Of a DNA stretch of 64,000 nucleotides, positions 55,477-64,000 are shown piece after piece; position 1 is the stretch's first letter; each line of letters opens with the position of its first letter. This stretch comes from Amyelois transitella. Lineage: Eukaryota > Arthropoda > Insecta > Lepidoptera > Pyralidae. The position numbers and the translations under genes are program-made. The stretch lies in the NCBI RefSeq assembly GCF_032362555.1, contig NC_083536.1:8060001-8124000 (forward strand). The letters run 5' to 3'. The notes below the pieces were generated by a model, which was not told the DNA's origin, searched no databases, and was given only the letters and a program-made list of their open reading frames with translations.

Positions 55477-58400
55477 ATACAGCGTTGACAGAGGCGGTCG
55501 TCAGCGCTATTACACCATCAAACCGCCTATGCGTTATCGACAGAAAAAGTGGATACCGTTTTTTAGTGGATACAGGTGCCAACATCTCCGCAATCCCGAA
55601 AAGAGGGAATAAACTGAAAACTGATAACACATATAAAATATACGCCGCAAACGGCACCGTAATACAAACATATGGTGACAAAACGCTGACTCTAGATTTG
55701 AATATGAGACGACCGTACAGGTGGACTTTCATCGTTGCTGACATTACGCAACCAATATTAGGCGCCGATTTTTTAGAAAAACATAATATTTTGGTGGATC
55801 TTCGAAACAAACGCCTGATAGATGGCACGACTGGACTTCAGAGGGACGCAAAATTCATGAAGTCAAGCACGCCTACACTGCGGACCATCAAATTAACAGA
55901 AGAGTATGAAGACATTTTGGTTGATTATCCAAGTATTTTGAGACCTCTCGACGCTTTATCACAACCAAAACACAACGTTGTTCATCAAATTATTACCGAT
56001 GGACACCCAGTTTACTCAAAATCCAGGCCATTACCAGCTGATAAATACTTAAGGGTGAAAAAAGAAATTGAGCAGATGTTAGAAACTGGTATATGTAGAC
56101 CCTCCAAGAGCCCGTGGGCCAGCCCCTTACACGTCACTACGAAGAAAAACGGCGAGTTGCGGCTTTGTGGCGATTATAGGAAACTAAACGCAATCACGGT
56201 ACCGGATAGATACCCTATCCCGAGAGTATTAGATTTCACGTACCTATTACCAGGAACCAGCATATATTCTAAAATAGATTTAAAAAGAGCCTACAATCAA
56301 ATACCAGTTCAGGATGTCGAAAAAACCGCCGTAATCACGCCATTTGGCCTATTTGAGTTCCCTAGAATGCCATTTGGTTTACGCAACGCAGGACAAACCT
56401 TCGTCAGATTCCTGAATCAAGTTTTAGCGGGATTGGACTTCATTTTCATATATATCGACGATATACTTGTGGCTTCATCGTCGACTGAAAGTCATCGACA
56501 ACACCTCCGCGAAGTATTCAGAAGGTTGGATGAACATGGCATTGCAATAAATCGAGACAAATGCGTGTTGGGTCAGTCGCAAGTAGAATTTTTGGGCTAT
56601 TTGATTACGCAAGATGGTATCAAGCCGTTACCTGAGAAGGTCGAAGCAATAAATAAATATCCAACTCCGAGTACCGTGCAGGAATTACGTCGATTTTTAG
56701 GTATGATCAATTTCTACCGAAATAACATACCACAAGCAGCTAAATACCAAGCTCAACTAAACAAGTATCTGGTTCGGTCCAAGAAAAACGACAAGACACA
56801 AATCCAATGGACCCCGGAGGCACTAGAAGCATTCGATCAATGTAAAGCAAGTCTAAGCGACGCGGTTACATTGACGTCACCGACGACACACTCCCCGCTA
56901 TCGCTCATGACAGATGCGTCACAAACGTGCGTCGGCGCTGTTCTCCAACAATATGAAAATGACATTTGGAAACCGCTATCATTTTTTTTCAAAAGGTTTA
57001 AGCGAGACTCAATCAAAGTACAGTACATACGATCGCGAATTACTGGCAATTTACATGGCAATAACACATTTTCAACCTTATGTAGAAGGAAGAGAGCTAA
57101 TAATATACACAGATCACAAGCCACTATGTTATGCCTTCACTACTAAACAAAACGGTGTAAATAAAAAGGAATCCCCAAGGCGATTACGTCATCTCGAGTT
57201 CATTGCACAGTTCACAACAGACATACGTCACCTCGCCGGTAACCTGAACCCGGTAGCCGATGCATTATCACGAGTCGAACAAATAGATTGTCCTTCACCT
57301 GTGGATTGGAGTGAGATAGCAGATACTCAAAACAATGATTACGAACTCAAACAGCTGTTGCATAAAAGCAATCTTAATTGGAAGAAAATACATTTATTCG
57401 GGAATAAATACTTGTATTGTGAAAATTCTAAAAATCAATTGAGACCATATGTGCCGAATTCACTTCGAAAACAAGTATTCGACACTATGCTTAACATCAC
57501 TCACCCCGGAGTGCGATTATCGAAGAAAATGGTATCACAACATTACTTTTGGCCACGAATGAATACACACATCGGAAATTGGGCGAGAGCTTGCGAATCA
57601 TGCCAGAAAAGTAAAATATATAGACACAACTCATCGCCAATTGGAAGTTTTTCGGCAACAGCGCGTTTAGATCACGTGCACATAGACATCGTCGGACCAT
57701 TGCCGGAATCGAACGGCAATAGATATATTGTTTCAATGATAGACAGGGCTACAAGATGGCCAGAAGCTGTACCGGTAGCAGAGATAACGGCGAAGACAGT
57801 AGCGGAAGTTTTTGTCAACACCTGGATAGCAAGGTTCGGATGTCCAAACGCAATAACATCAGATCAAGGACGACAATTCGAGTCAGATTTATTCAATGTT
57901 TTGACTAAACTACTCGGCATTAAAAAAATCAGGACTACTAGTTACCATCCACAATCAAACGGTTTGGTCGAGCGTTGGCATAGGTCGATGAAAACCGCAT
58001 TAGTTGCGCGAGGAAACACGACAAACTGGTCAAAAGAACTACCTTTAGTACTTTTAGGATTACGAGCAGCCTTACGGTTGAAAGAAAATATTAGCCCGGC
58101 ACAAATGCTATACGGAACTAACATACGACTTCCTGGAACATTCATGAACCCTAAAACTCAAATTTCATCGCCAGAAACGTTTACACAGTCCCTACAGGAT
58201 TCGATGGCAAAGATAAGCCCTTTCAATGAAAATCACCACAACACCACCCACAGAACATTTGTTCACCCCGATATGAAAAACTGTGAATATGTCTACGTTA
58301 GAACGGATGCTGTGAGGAAACCGCTCACACCACCTTATGAAGGCCCATACAAAGTCATAGAGAAAAACGAAAAATATTTCATAATTCAATTACCGAAGAA

Positions 58401-58532
58401 AACTTCAACAGTATCTATAGACAGATTAAAACCTGCATATATTTTTGTCGAAGAAAAGGTGAATGAACCTTTAGAGCACTTAAAAAGTGACCAGAGGCAC
58501 AACGAAACTGATAAATCAGCGGAAAATAGCGA
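55446..58532 (+). pseudogene. gypsy Pol: protease, RT, RNase H, integrase; one frameshift
   Basis: Domains in order: protease (FLVDTGANISAIP, about residue 40), RT (SPWASPLHVTTKKNGELRLC; FPRMPFGLRNAGQTF; FIYIDDILVAS), RNase H (LMTDAS; later YTDHKPLCYAF), integrase with an HHCC finger (H..C..C between 57500 and 57606) and DDE residues in DIVGPLPES, TSDQGRQFES and SNGLVERWHR, then the C-terminal domain (YEGPYKVIEK). A one-base expansion of the T-run at 56992-56999 (eight T) shifts the frame at the start of RNase H. The ORF runs on to a stop at 58578, but the last codons are antisense to the MADF exon. Confidence 0.85.
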
Positions 58533-58918
58533 AGACATTTTGTTTTTGCATTCTTCTACATCTCTTTCCAATGAATGAGCAATATCACTCCAAGCATCGT
58601 GTTTCAGATTTTTTTTATAGTATTGCGGGTTTTTTGGATCCCAAATAACAGGTTTTTTTTGATACAAACTAATAAGTTCAAGCGATTGTTCGTCACTCCA
58701 CATCATGAACGTACATACGACACAACCGTCACGAACGCCGTCCAAACGAGCACTGCGAGCGTCTTTGTGTTCGCGCGAAAAACCGACAGCCGATGGATCA
58801 ACCCCGAGCGCCGCGCGAGCGTTACATGTAATGCTCGTAGTGCCGTCCACACGTAGAATTCGTGTTACATTACACGGTGGATTACATTACACGTTACACT
58901 CGTCTGGACCCGGCTTAA

Positions 58919-59125
58919 GCTAGCTTTCGGGGCGGTCATCTGTTCGGGATGCGTCATCGTAGCTGTTCTGTCTTTTGTCTCGGACTCTCGTCGCATTATT
59001 CTACTGTGCGGTGACGAACGTCTACCCTCCAATGAATTATTATTCGTAGCCTCCAATAAATATAATTCTTCACCAATATCTTGATACGTAGGTCCTTTCA
59101 ATTGCTCTTCCGTCCGAGCATTCAT
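58919..59125 (-). pseudogene. element M ORF1, N-terminal piece
   Basis: Starts MNARTEEQLKGPTYQDIGEE at 59125 and reads into H2. The frame joins 51480 after H2 and one TAA are removed. It is a polar, acidic-to-basic N-terminus with no known domain. The element's 5' UTR must lie above 59125, but its limit is not visible. Confidence 0.6.
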
Positions 59126-59668
59126 CGATAGCAGACGTGTTACTTAGTTATTTTACCATTATTTTAAAGTAAACACGCGAATTAGATTCTTATATTGTTC
59201 GTTGTCGGCTTAAAGTCCTACCTTAGTTAAGTGTGTACTTACGACACCATCTTACGCGAGCATAGCCGTGGCAACACACCCCACCTCCGTGAGACAAAGT
59301 CAGTTGTACATTTTTCGTCCTGCTTCAACGCTTGACCACTGACGCCGCGTAGCAAGCAACTGCTGGCTGGTGGGGGCCGAGTGACGCAGGGCCTACGACG
59401 CTAAGGTGTGCTACGAGCGAGGCTGCTACGAAGATACTGGACACCTACTAGCAGGTTGTTTTTGCTACGAGTACGCTACGAGTCCCACGTCGACTACAAA
59501 CAGATGAGTGATTTTGTTAATATCTGCTAGTAAATAACTAGAGCGTTCGTACTGCTACATTTAAACATCTATACATATTATTCACATTGCGCACTTGTTT
59601 TTCTTTGCGTTGGCTATTGAGACACTAAATAAAATTAAGGAAAGTCTTACCTGCACTTTATTATCATA
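59126..59668. other. LINE 5' UTR region (elements M and O)
   Basis: Noncoding and GC-richer than average (59270-59500), with repeated GCTACGA/GCTACGAG units (about 59408-59480). It probably contains the 5' leaders of minus-strand element M and plus-strand element O; the boundary between them is not apparent. Confidence 0.4.
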
Positions 59669-60574
59669 ATGGATAATAACATGATGAATAGGTCTCTTTC
59701 TGAGTCAAATATTAATAAGGATGTGGGGGTTGAAACAGAACAACATACGTCTCCTAACTTTGTAGCACAACGAACAAAAAGAAAGCGAGGTGATGATATC
59801 GATATAGACCGCCTCGATCTTTTTAAGGATGAAATAATATCGTTAATTCAATCCATGTTCCATAAACATGAAAATGAAATAAAGAAATTTGGTTCCACGC
59901 TGACTGAGATTAACCGGACTACCTCCAGCATACAGACTACAATGTCTTTTCTCGCTGAACAAAATGAAGAGTTAAAGAAAAAATTAGAACTTTTAGAGAT
60001 AGATAGGAAAAAAGATAAAGAAGGCATTCTGATTTTAGAAGAACAGCTAGAAGATTTGAAACGTGACAAGCAAAAGAATAATATTGAGATTAAGAATGTT
60101 CCTAAAAATGAAAATAAAGAATATCTCCTAAAAATAACCCTGGAGCTGGCTAAGTCCACCGGCAATCAAATATCTGAAAGAGATATCAATGACATCTATA
60201 GGATAAAAGGAAAATGGGGTGCAAGTGCCAATACCCCAATTGTAGTCGAGCTGGCAACCACACTTTTAAAAATGAAGTTCCTACAAGCTTGCAAAGCCTA
60301 CAATCTGAGGCATAGAGAAAAGCTGCTTACAAGTCAAAATTCAAAAAAAGAATCTCGGCTTCAGATCGAACGACAATGTTCCGATTTACGTATCGGAGCA
60401 GCTCACTGCCCGAGGCGCTCGCCTTTATTTCCTCGCGCGAGACCTCACTAAATCAAAGTCCTACAAATATTGCTGGACTTCTTATGGCAGAATATACGTC
60501 CGAAAACAGGATAACACTCCTATTATCATGATAACAACTGAAGATCAAGTTAACAAACTATTGCAGGATAAGTG
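59669..60574 (+). pseudogene. element O ORF1, coiled coil with FP25K-like C-terminus
   Basis: Open for 260 codons from MDNNMMNRSLSES: a basic patch (RTKRKRGDD), a long coiled coil (about residues 60-145, KKKLELLEIDRKKDKEGILI) and an RRM-like/FP25K-like domain (NDIYRIKGKWGASANTPIVV). One frameshift near 60360-60410 separates the C-terminal segment (SYKYCWTSYGRIYVRK) ending with VNKLLQDK at 60574. Same ORF1 type as element D, but clearly a different copy or family. Confidence 0.7.
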
Positions 60575-60869
60575 ACTAGTGCATATAGTTGTTCTGAGTG
60601 TATTTATTTTGTCTATTTATATAGTTTACCTAACAGTGATGCAGAGTACACATTTGTCTCATGATCCCCCACACAGCTTATTTTTACTCCAAACATTACT
60701 TTTCGTCTACACATTTAAAATAGGATTTATTTATTCTTCTATATTTGATTTTTTATCAGTTATTATTATTTTTTCCCACTCTAATGAGATAAAATTAACT
60801 ACGCGTATATCCATAATCTGCACATGGCACCTGAATCATGATATTGTCCATTTCATATCTTTATCCCCT

Positions 60870-61165
60870 GAAAATGGATAGTTCCCTACTGACGGTAACA
60901 GAAATTGACAGTACAGAAATAGCTCAGTCGAGTTTGTGCAACGTTGAAGATTTGATTAAGACAGCACCCAGTTCTCTAAACAAAGACTTTAAAATAATCT
61001 GTCAAAATATAAGGACAATTTATAGTAATCTTGATGACTTTTTGATTACCATATCCGAATATAATTTTGTGCCAGACTTAATTATTTTGACTGAATGTAG
61101 ACTTGACCCATTAAAACCTGTACCAGAGATAAATAATTACGTTTCCTTTTTCACTACAGTACTTT
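60870..61165 (+). pseudogene. element O ORF2 endonuclease start, truncated by element L
   Basis: MDSSLLTVTEID, then the first endonuclease blocks FKIICQNIRTIYSNLDDF and VPDLIILTECRL. The frame is lost near 61165, where the noncoding leader of the next LINE begins. The rest of element O should lie beyond the window, past element L. Confidence 0.65.
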
Positions 61166-61337
61166 TTCGGCGGTAGAAGTCAAAATAATCAGACGTGTTT
61201 AATTTTGCTCTGATTTAAATTTAATTTTTAATAATATAGTAGTTCCTTAATGAAGTAAATTTACCTCTAATTTATTGGCCAGCTAGCACTAATTTATTCC
61301 TCTCACAATTTTCACACTAATCTCCTATTACTACATA

Positions 61338-62138
61338 ATGGATCAACTTGCACAATTGAAATCACAAATGGATGATATGTCCAAAATGTTTGCAACGAGG
61401 ATGTCCTTGTTTGAAGAAAAGAATGCTGGAAGCAGTAGCCCTCAAGATATCAAACATCTATCAAGTGAGTTCCAGAATTTCAAAACATTTATTTGGAAAG
61501 CTGTATCTGGTCTCCGGTCTCAGATGGTTATACAGACATTAGACTGCTTTGAGATGAGGTCCAGAGCTAACCTCTTATTGCTTCATGGTGTGCCTGAAGA
61601 CAAGAAAGAGAACCTACTGGATAGGGCACTCAATGTTTGTCACACCAAATTGCAGCTGCCGGACTTGTCTAACCAGTCATTATCAGTTGTGCGCTTGGGC
61701 AAGAATATTCATCCCGACAAACCCAGGCCCATACTGCTACGCTTTACTGACTGTAGCAGCCGGAATAAAGTATGGGCTGCCAAAAAATCGCTCAAAGGAA
61801 GTGGTCTCACTGTGTCTGAATTCCTTACAACTGCACGTCATGCTGTATTTATTGAGGCACGAAAAATCTTGGGCATCAAAGGCTGCTGGACAAGCGATGG
61901 CCGGATTGTAGTGGTATGTGGGAATGGCTCCAAACGCAAAATTACTAGGATGGAAGAGTTGCAGGCTGTACTAGCAGAGCTTCCTGTCGCAACTGAGCCT
62001 GCCAGCGCTCCTTCATGTCACCTTCAAGCTCCTAAGGCGAACATGAGTTCTGTTAAGGAGAGCATCAGCGGGTCTACAAGTCGGCCTAACAACAAGCAAT
62101 CGCGAAGTACCAGGGCTGCTAGTAAGACCAGTAAATAG
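61338..62138 (+). CDS. LINE ORF1 protein (L1-ORF1p-like)
   Basis: 266 intact codons. A short N-terminal coiled coil (MDQLAQLKSQMDDMSKMF), then an RRM-like RNA-binding domain (RANLLLLHGVPEDKKENLLD; PRPILLRFTD) and a C-terminal domain (HAVFIEARKILGIKGCW), ending in a Ser/Lys-rich tail. It would bind the element's RNA as a chaperone. The start is the first ATG after the leader. No stops, consistent with a young copy. Confidence 0.75.
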   Translation: MDQLAQLKSQMDDMSKMFATRMSLFEEKNAGSSSPQDIKHLSSEFQNFKTFIWKAVSGLRSQMVIQTLDCFEMRSRANLLLLHGVPEDKKENLLDRALNVCHTKLQLPDLSNQSLSVVRLGKNIHPDKPRPILLRFTDCSSRNKVWAAKKSLKGSGLTVSEFLTTARHAVFIEARKILGIKGCWTSDGRIVVVCGNGSKRKITRMEELQAVLAELPVATEPASAPSCHLQAPKANMSSVKESISGSTSRPNNKQSRSTRAASKTSK

Positions 62139-62591
62139 CTACACAATACTTCCTTGCTTTCCTTTTCTTTCACTAAATACTTTATTTTCTTCTTTGTGTG
62201 TGGGTATTTATTTGCCATCAATAATTTCGTTACGTAACATTTGAGTTCGTAACTGGTCGCACGGTATTTTTATATTTATTTTATTCAAAATTAAGAGTGC
62301 CGACTATGAACGATTAAATTTGTGTTGTGACATTAATCTTGTGGCGTTTTGACGTCTGTCTCTGTCACAAATGACAGTAAATATTATTGTGAAACGTGTG
62401 ATGCGTTCCGTTTCAACAAATCATTATTGTGGTTTCAAATTTATTTTTTATTTTTTTTATTATCTGAATTTTTTTTTGTCTCCGTTTAATTTAGTCTGGT
62501 AGCTGCCGGCCAGTAATTGAGGAATTAGCTTAAATACTAGTTTTAATTTTATTCGTATTTTAATTGTATTTACTATTTATTTATTTGCTTG
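62139..62591 (+). other. inter-ORF region of element L
   Basis: AT-rich spacer with T-runs and no frame of note. It includes two GACGTCTGTC/TGTCACAAATGACA-like short palindromes near 62350-62375. I see no gene. Confidence 0.5.
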
Positions 62592-64000
62592 ATGTCTGAT
62601 GTGCTAAGATTTAACTTTAGTGATGAATATTTCTGTCTTTCCTCTGCCGATGTGTCACAATTTCACAATACTTCGTGTGAAGATCCTGACGAGGGTTGTC
62701 TAAACGATAATTTGAAAATAGAGTTTTCTTCGTTTCACAAAAAATTCAATGTGGCTCACATCAATGCCCAAAGTATTCCAGCACATTTTAATGAGCTTTT
62801 AACTACATTTGCATCTACGCAAATTCATGCTATTTTAATCTCCGAAAGCCTCCTTAAACCCTCATTGCCATCCACGCTCTATCCTCTGCCTGGCTATCGA
62901 CTTTTCAGAAATGACCGCTCATATACCGTCGCGCGGAATGGCAAGACTAGGATAGTTGGCGGTGGTGGCGTGGCTATCTATTTACGTGAAGACATTCCTG
63001 CACAAGTCCTTTCTCAATCCATCCCAGAAGCAAATGCTCCTGAGCACTTATTTTTAAACGTTAATCTCCATCACACTCAAATTCTGCTTGGCGTCTACTA
63101 TAGCCCATCTCTTCATATTAATTATTTTAATTCATTAGACTGTCTTCTGTCAAGGTTTCGTCCTCAATTTGATAATATTATTTTAATGGGAGACTTTAAC
63201 ACTTGCCTTATTAAAAATGATTCGAGATCTAAAACTCTTTGTTCTCTTCTTCATTCTTTTGACCTACATGTGTTGCCCCTCAATCCCACCCACTTCCCGC
63301 ACAACGGTCCACCATCTTTACTTGACCTCATTATAACATCCTCACCAAATTTGTGTCCTTTACATGGCCAATATAACGTTCCCTGCTTTTCAGCGCATGA
63401 TCTTATTTTCGCGTCTTTTAAACTGCGCTCACCCAAATTCAGACACAAACTTATTTTGCGTCGTAATTTCAGAGACTTAAATTGGAAAGTTTTTGAGGAT
63501 GACTTGATGAAGGTTGATTGGGACGTACTTCTTTCTGCGCCTGATGTAGATGCCAAGGTAGCTGCTTTCAACTCCACTATCCTTTCCCTATATGACAAGC
63601 ACGCCCCATTGCAACAGGTGCGGGTTAAGCACTTCCCGGCTCCCTGGTTAACTCTGGCCATCAAAGCGCTAATGGCTAGGAGGGACAAGGCCAAATTGAA
63701 GTTACGTAGAAACCCCTGTCAGACTAATCGCGAAAATTATATCGTGTTGCGGAATCTTTGTAACAAGCAGTGTAGAGAAGCAAGACGAAAGTATATCTAC
63801 GGTAGCATCGACTCATGTCCACCTAACAATTTGTGGAAGTTCTTGCGTAGCATTGGGGTAGGCGAGCAAGCGTCTCCTTCAATTATAAATGTTTACATAA
63901 ATCAACTCAATAATCATTTTTGCTCACCTCCCATAAATCTCACACCTAATATTAAGCAGGCAACTCTTACTCAACTTGCTGCAAGACCTACTCCTGACTG
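62592..64000 (+). CDS. LINE ORF2 (endonuclease, linker), open to window end
   Basis: Starts MSDVLRFNFSDEYFCLSS and stays open for about 469 codons to the window edge. Endonuclease motifs: FNVAHINAQSIPAHFNEL, ILISESLLKPSLP, GGGGVAIYLRED, IILMGDFNTCL and FSAHDLIFASF. The linker has PAPWLTLAIKALMARRDKAK (codon 361 onwards) and NHFCSPP, leading toward RT. The homologous copy at 25.8 kb shows that RT and the terminal motif would follow. The unbroken frame makes this a candidate active element. Confidence 0.8.
   Translation, partial: MSDVLRFNFSDEYFCLSSADVSQFHNTSCEDPDEGCLNDNLKIEFSSFHKKFNVAHINAQSIPAHFNELLTTFASTQIHAILISESLLKPSLPSTLYPLPGYRLFRNDRSYTVARNGKTRIVGGGGVAIYLREDIPAQVLSQSIPEANAPEHLFLNVNLHHTQILLGVYYSPSLHINYFNSLDCLLSRFRPQFDNIILMGDFNTCLIKNDSRSKTLCSLLHSFDLHVLPLNPTHFPHNGPPSLLDLIITSSPNLCPLHGQYNVPCFSAHDLIFASFKLRSPKFRHKLILRRNFRDLNWKVFEDDLMKVDWDVLLSAPDVDAKVAAFNSTILSLYDKHAPLQQVRVKHFPAPWLTLAIKALMARRDKAKLKLRRNPCQTNRENYIVLRNLCNKQCREARRKYIYGSIDSCPPNNLWKFLRSIGVGEQASPSIINVYINQLNNHFCSPPINLTPNIKQATLTQLAARPTPD

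Larger units (their letters stand above)
54047..58532 (+). mobile_element. Ty3/gypsy retrotransposon (CsRn1-like), 3' end missing
   Basis: 5' LTR (54047-54456), primer-binding site, gag and pol, ending abruptly at about 58532 in the H2 MADF exon with no 3' LTR. Three features together suggest the CsRn1/Kabuki clade: a CHCC rather than CCHC Gag motif, a PBS matching tRNA-Trp, and a -1 gag/pol overlap. No env. The missing right end means a deletion took the 3' LTR after insertion. Confidence 0.8.
52197..58706 (-). pseudogene. H2 MADF-type accessory protein (four segments), split by gypsy
   Basis: Read leftwards. The first exon starts at the ATG at 58706 (MMWSDEQSLELISLYQKKPV, MADF) and is cut at about 58533 by the gypsy element. 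It resumes at 54046 (SLLASHRREKGKVKK) and ends at 53980 with a GTATGT donor. The next exon is 53771-53677 (ETYKSTWFAYEALAFLGDR), with a GTAACT donor. The last exon, 52787-52197, has a Lys-rich motif, a BESS-like helix (FSNFICSKMQQYNRST) and a Ser/Tyr/Pro-rich tail. The transposase's exon 2 lies in the last intron, antisense. The only visible defect is the insertion. Confidence 0.75.
51484..58915. mobile_element. PIF/Harbinger transposon H2 (contains a gypsy insertion)
   Basis: Terminal inverted repeats of about 37 bp beginning GCCGGGTCCAGACGAGTGTA (from 51485; reverse complement ending at 58914), with TSD TAA at 51481-51483 and 58916-58918. It carries a plus-strand transposase and a minus-strand MADF gene with interlocked exons, like H1 but with unrelated TIR sequence. 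Without the 4.5-kb gypsy insertion it is about 2.9 kb. It is inserted in ORF1 of element M. Confidence 0.9.
33940..59125 (-). mobile_element. element M: CR1-like LINE, host of the nested insertions
   Basis: A minus-strand LINE stretched over 25 kb by insertions. Its pieces from 5' to 3' are ORF1 (59125-58919 and 51480-51190), ORF2 endonuclease and linker (51163-49571) and RT start (34152-33940). H2 (51484-58915) splits ORF1; D (34159-49564) splits RT. Removing each insertion and one TSD rejoins the reading frame without a break at both points. RT ends after LDLSKAFD, where a jockey-like fragment takes over. The 5' end is somewhere above 59125. Confidence 0.8.
61166..64000 (+). mobile_element. 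element L: CR1/L2-type LINE, 5' part, runs off the window
   Basis: 5' UTR (about 61166-61337), intact ORF1, a 450-bp spacer, and ORF2 open to the window end. The same family as 25764-27994: where the two overlap (from about 63618 here) the proteins are closely similar, e.g. PAPWLT, MARRDKAKLKLR and NLWKFL. It is inserted into element O. The left boundary is approximate because the right TSD is outside the window. Confidence 0.75.

Noticed and set aside
1..64000. Prokaryotic features such as operons, CRISPR arrays or phage genes
   Set aside because: Spliced genes, LINEs, Helitrons, mariner and TTAGG repeats show a eukaryotic insect genome; no regularly spaced direct repeats of CRISPR type were seen.

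Overview
This is eukaryotic DNA, almost certainly from a moth or butterfly, and it is a graveyard of transposable elements (TEs). The evidence is a handful of TTAGG telomere-type repeats, R1-clade retrotransposon pieces sitting on those repeats in both orientations, lepidopteran-style Helitron ends, and repeated short elements sharing both ends with an RTE retrotransposon. I see no convincing host gene; one weak exon candidate lies near 10 kb. No CRISPR array, operon, rRNA gene or functional tRNA was found.

Layout. 1-3.7 kb: AT-rich spacer with an RTE-derived short repeat. 3.7-8.0 kb: a 5'-truncated, decayed R1/LOA-type LINE with RNase H, bounded by target-site duplications (TSDs). 8-12.5 kb: AT-rich, with a decayed transposase relic and RTE-derived repeats. 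12.7-17 kb: a TRAS-like gag gene (minus) and a SART-like RT gene (plus), head to head across four TTAGG units. 17.2-18.9 kb: a Helitron. 19-22 kb: fragments of Ty3/gypsy, LINE and Tc1 elements. 22.2-25.3 kb: two RTE pieces separated by filler. 25.3-29.5 kb: a P-element/THAP9-like transposase split by a LINE with an intact 633-codon frame. 29.6-34 kb: foldback hairpins, CR1-like LINE fragments, a piggyBac-type MITE and a decayed packaging-type ATPase.

33.9-59.1 kb is one nest that can be taken apart. A minus-strand CR1-like LINE (element M) was hit twice. A plus-strand LINE (element D, 34159-49564, TSD ATAATT) went into its RT. A PIF/Harbinger transposon (H2, 51484-58915, TSD TAA) went into its ORF1. 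D then received a second Harbinger (H1), two Helitrons, a 1.4-kb insertion of unknown type, a foldback mariner-like MITE and an intact mariner. H1 received a Sola-like element. H2 received a Ty3/gypsy element. For most of these, removing the insertion and one TSD copy restores an open frame in the host element, which strongly supports the boundaries. 59.2-64 kb: the start of another LINE (O), interrupted by a young-looking LINE (L) whose ORF2 runs off the window; L is the same family as the LINE at 25.8-28.0 kb.

Most notable points: (1) both Harbingers carry a transposase gene and an antiparallel MADF/BESS gene whose exons interlock, each gene having coding sequence inside an intron of the other; (2) the gypsy element's 410-bp LTR begins and ends with a perfect 119-bp inverted repeat; (3) TRAS-like and SART-like elements face away from a shared interstitial telomeric block. 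All function calls come from reading motifs; no database search was run.
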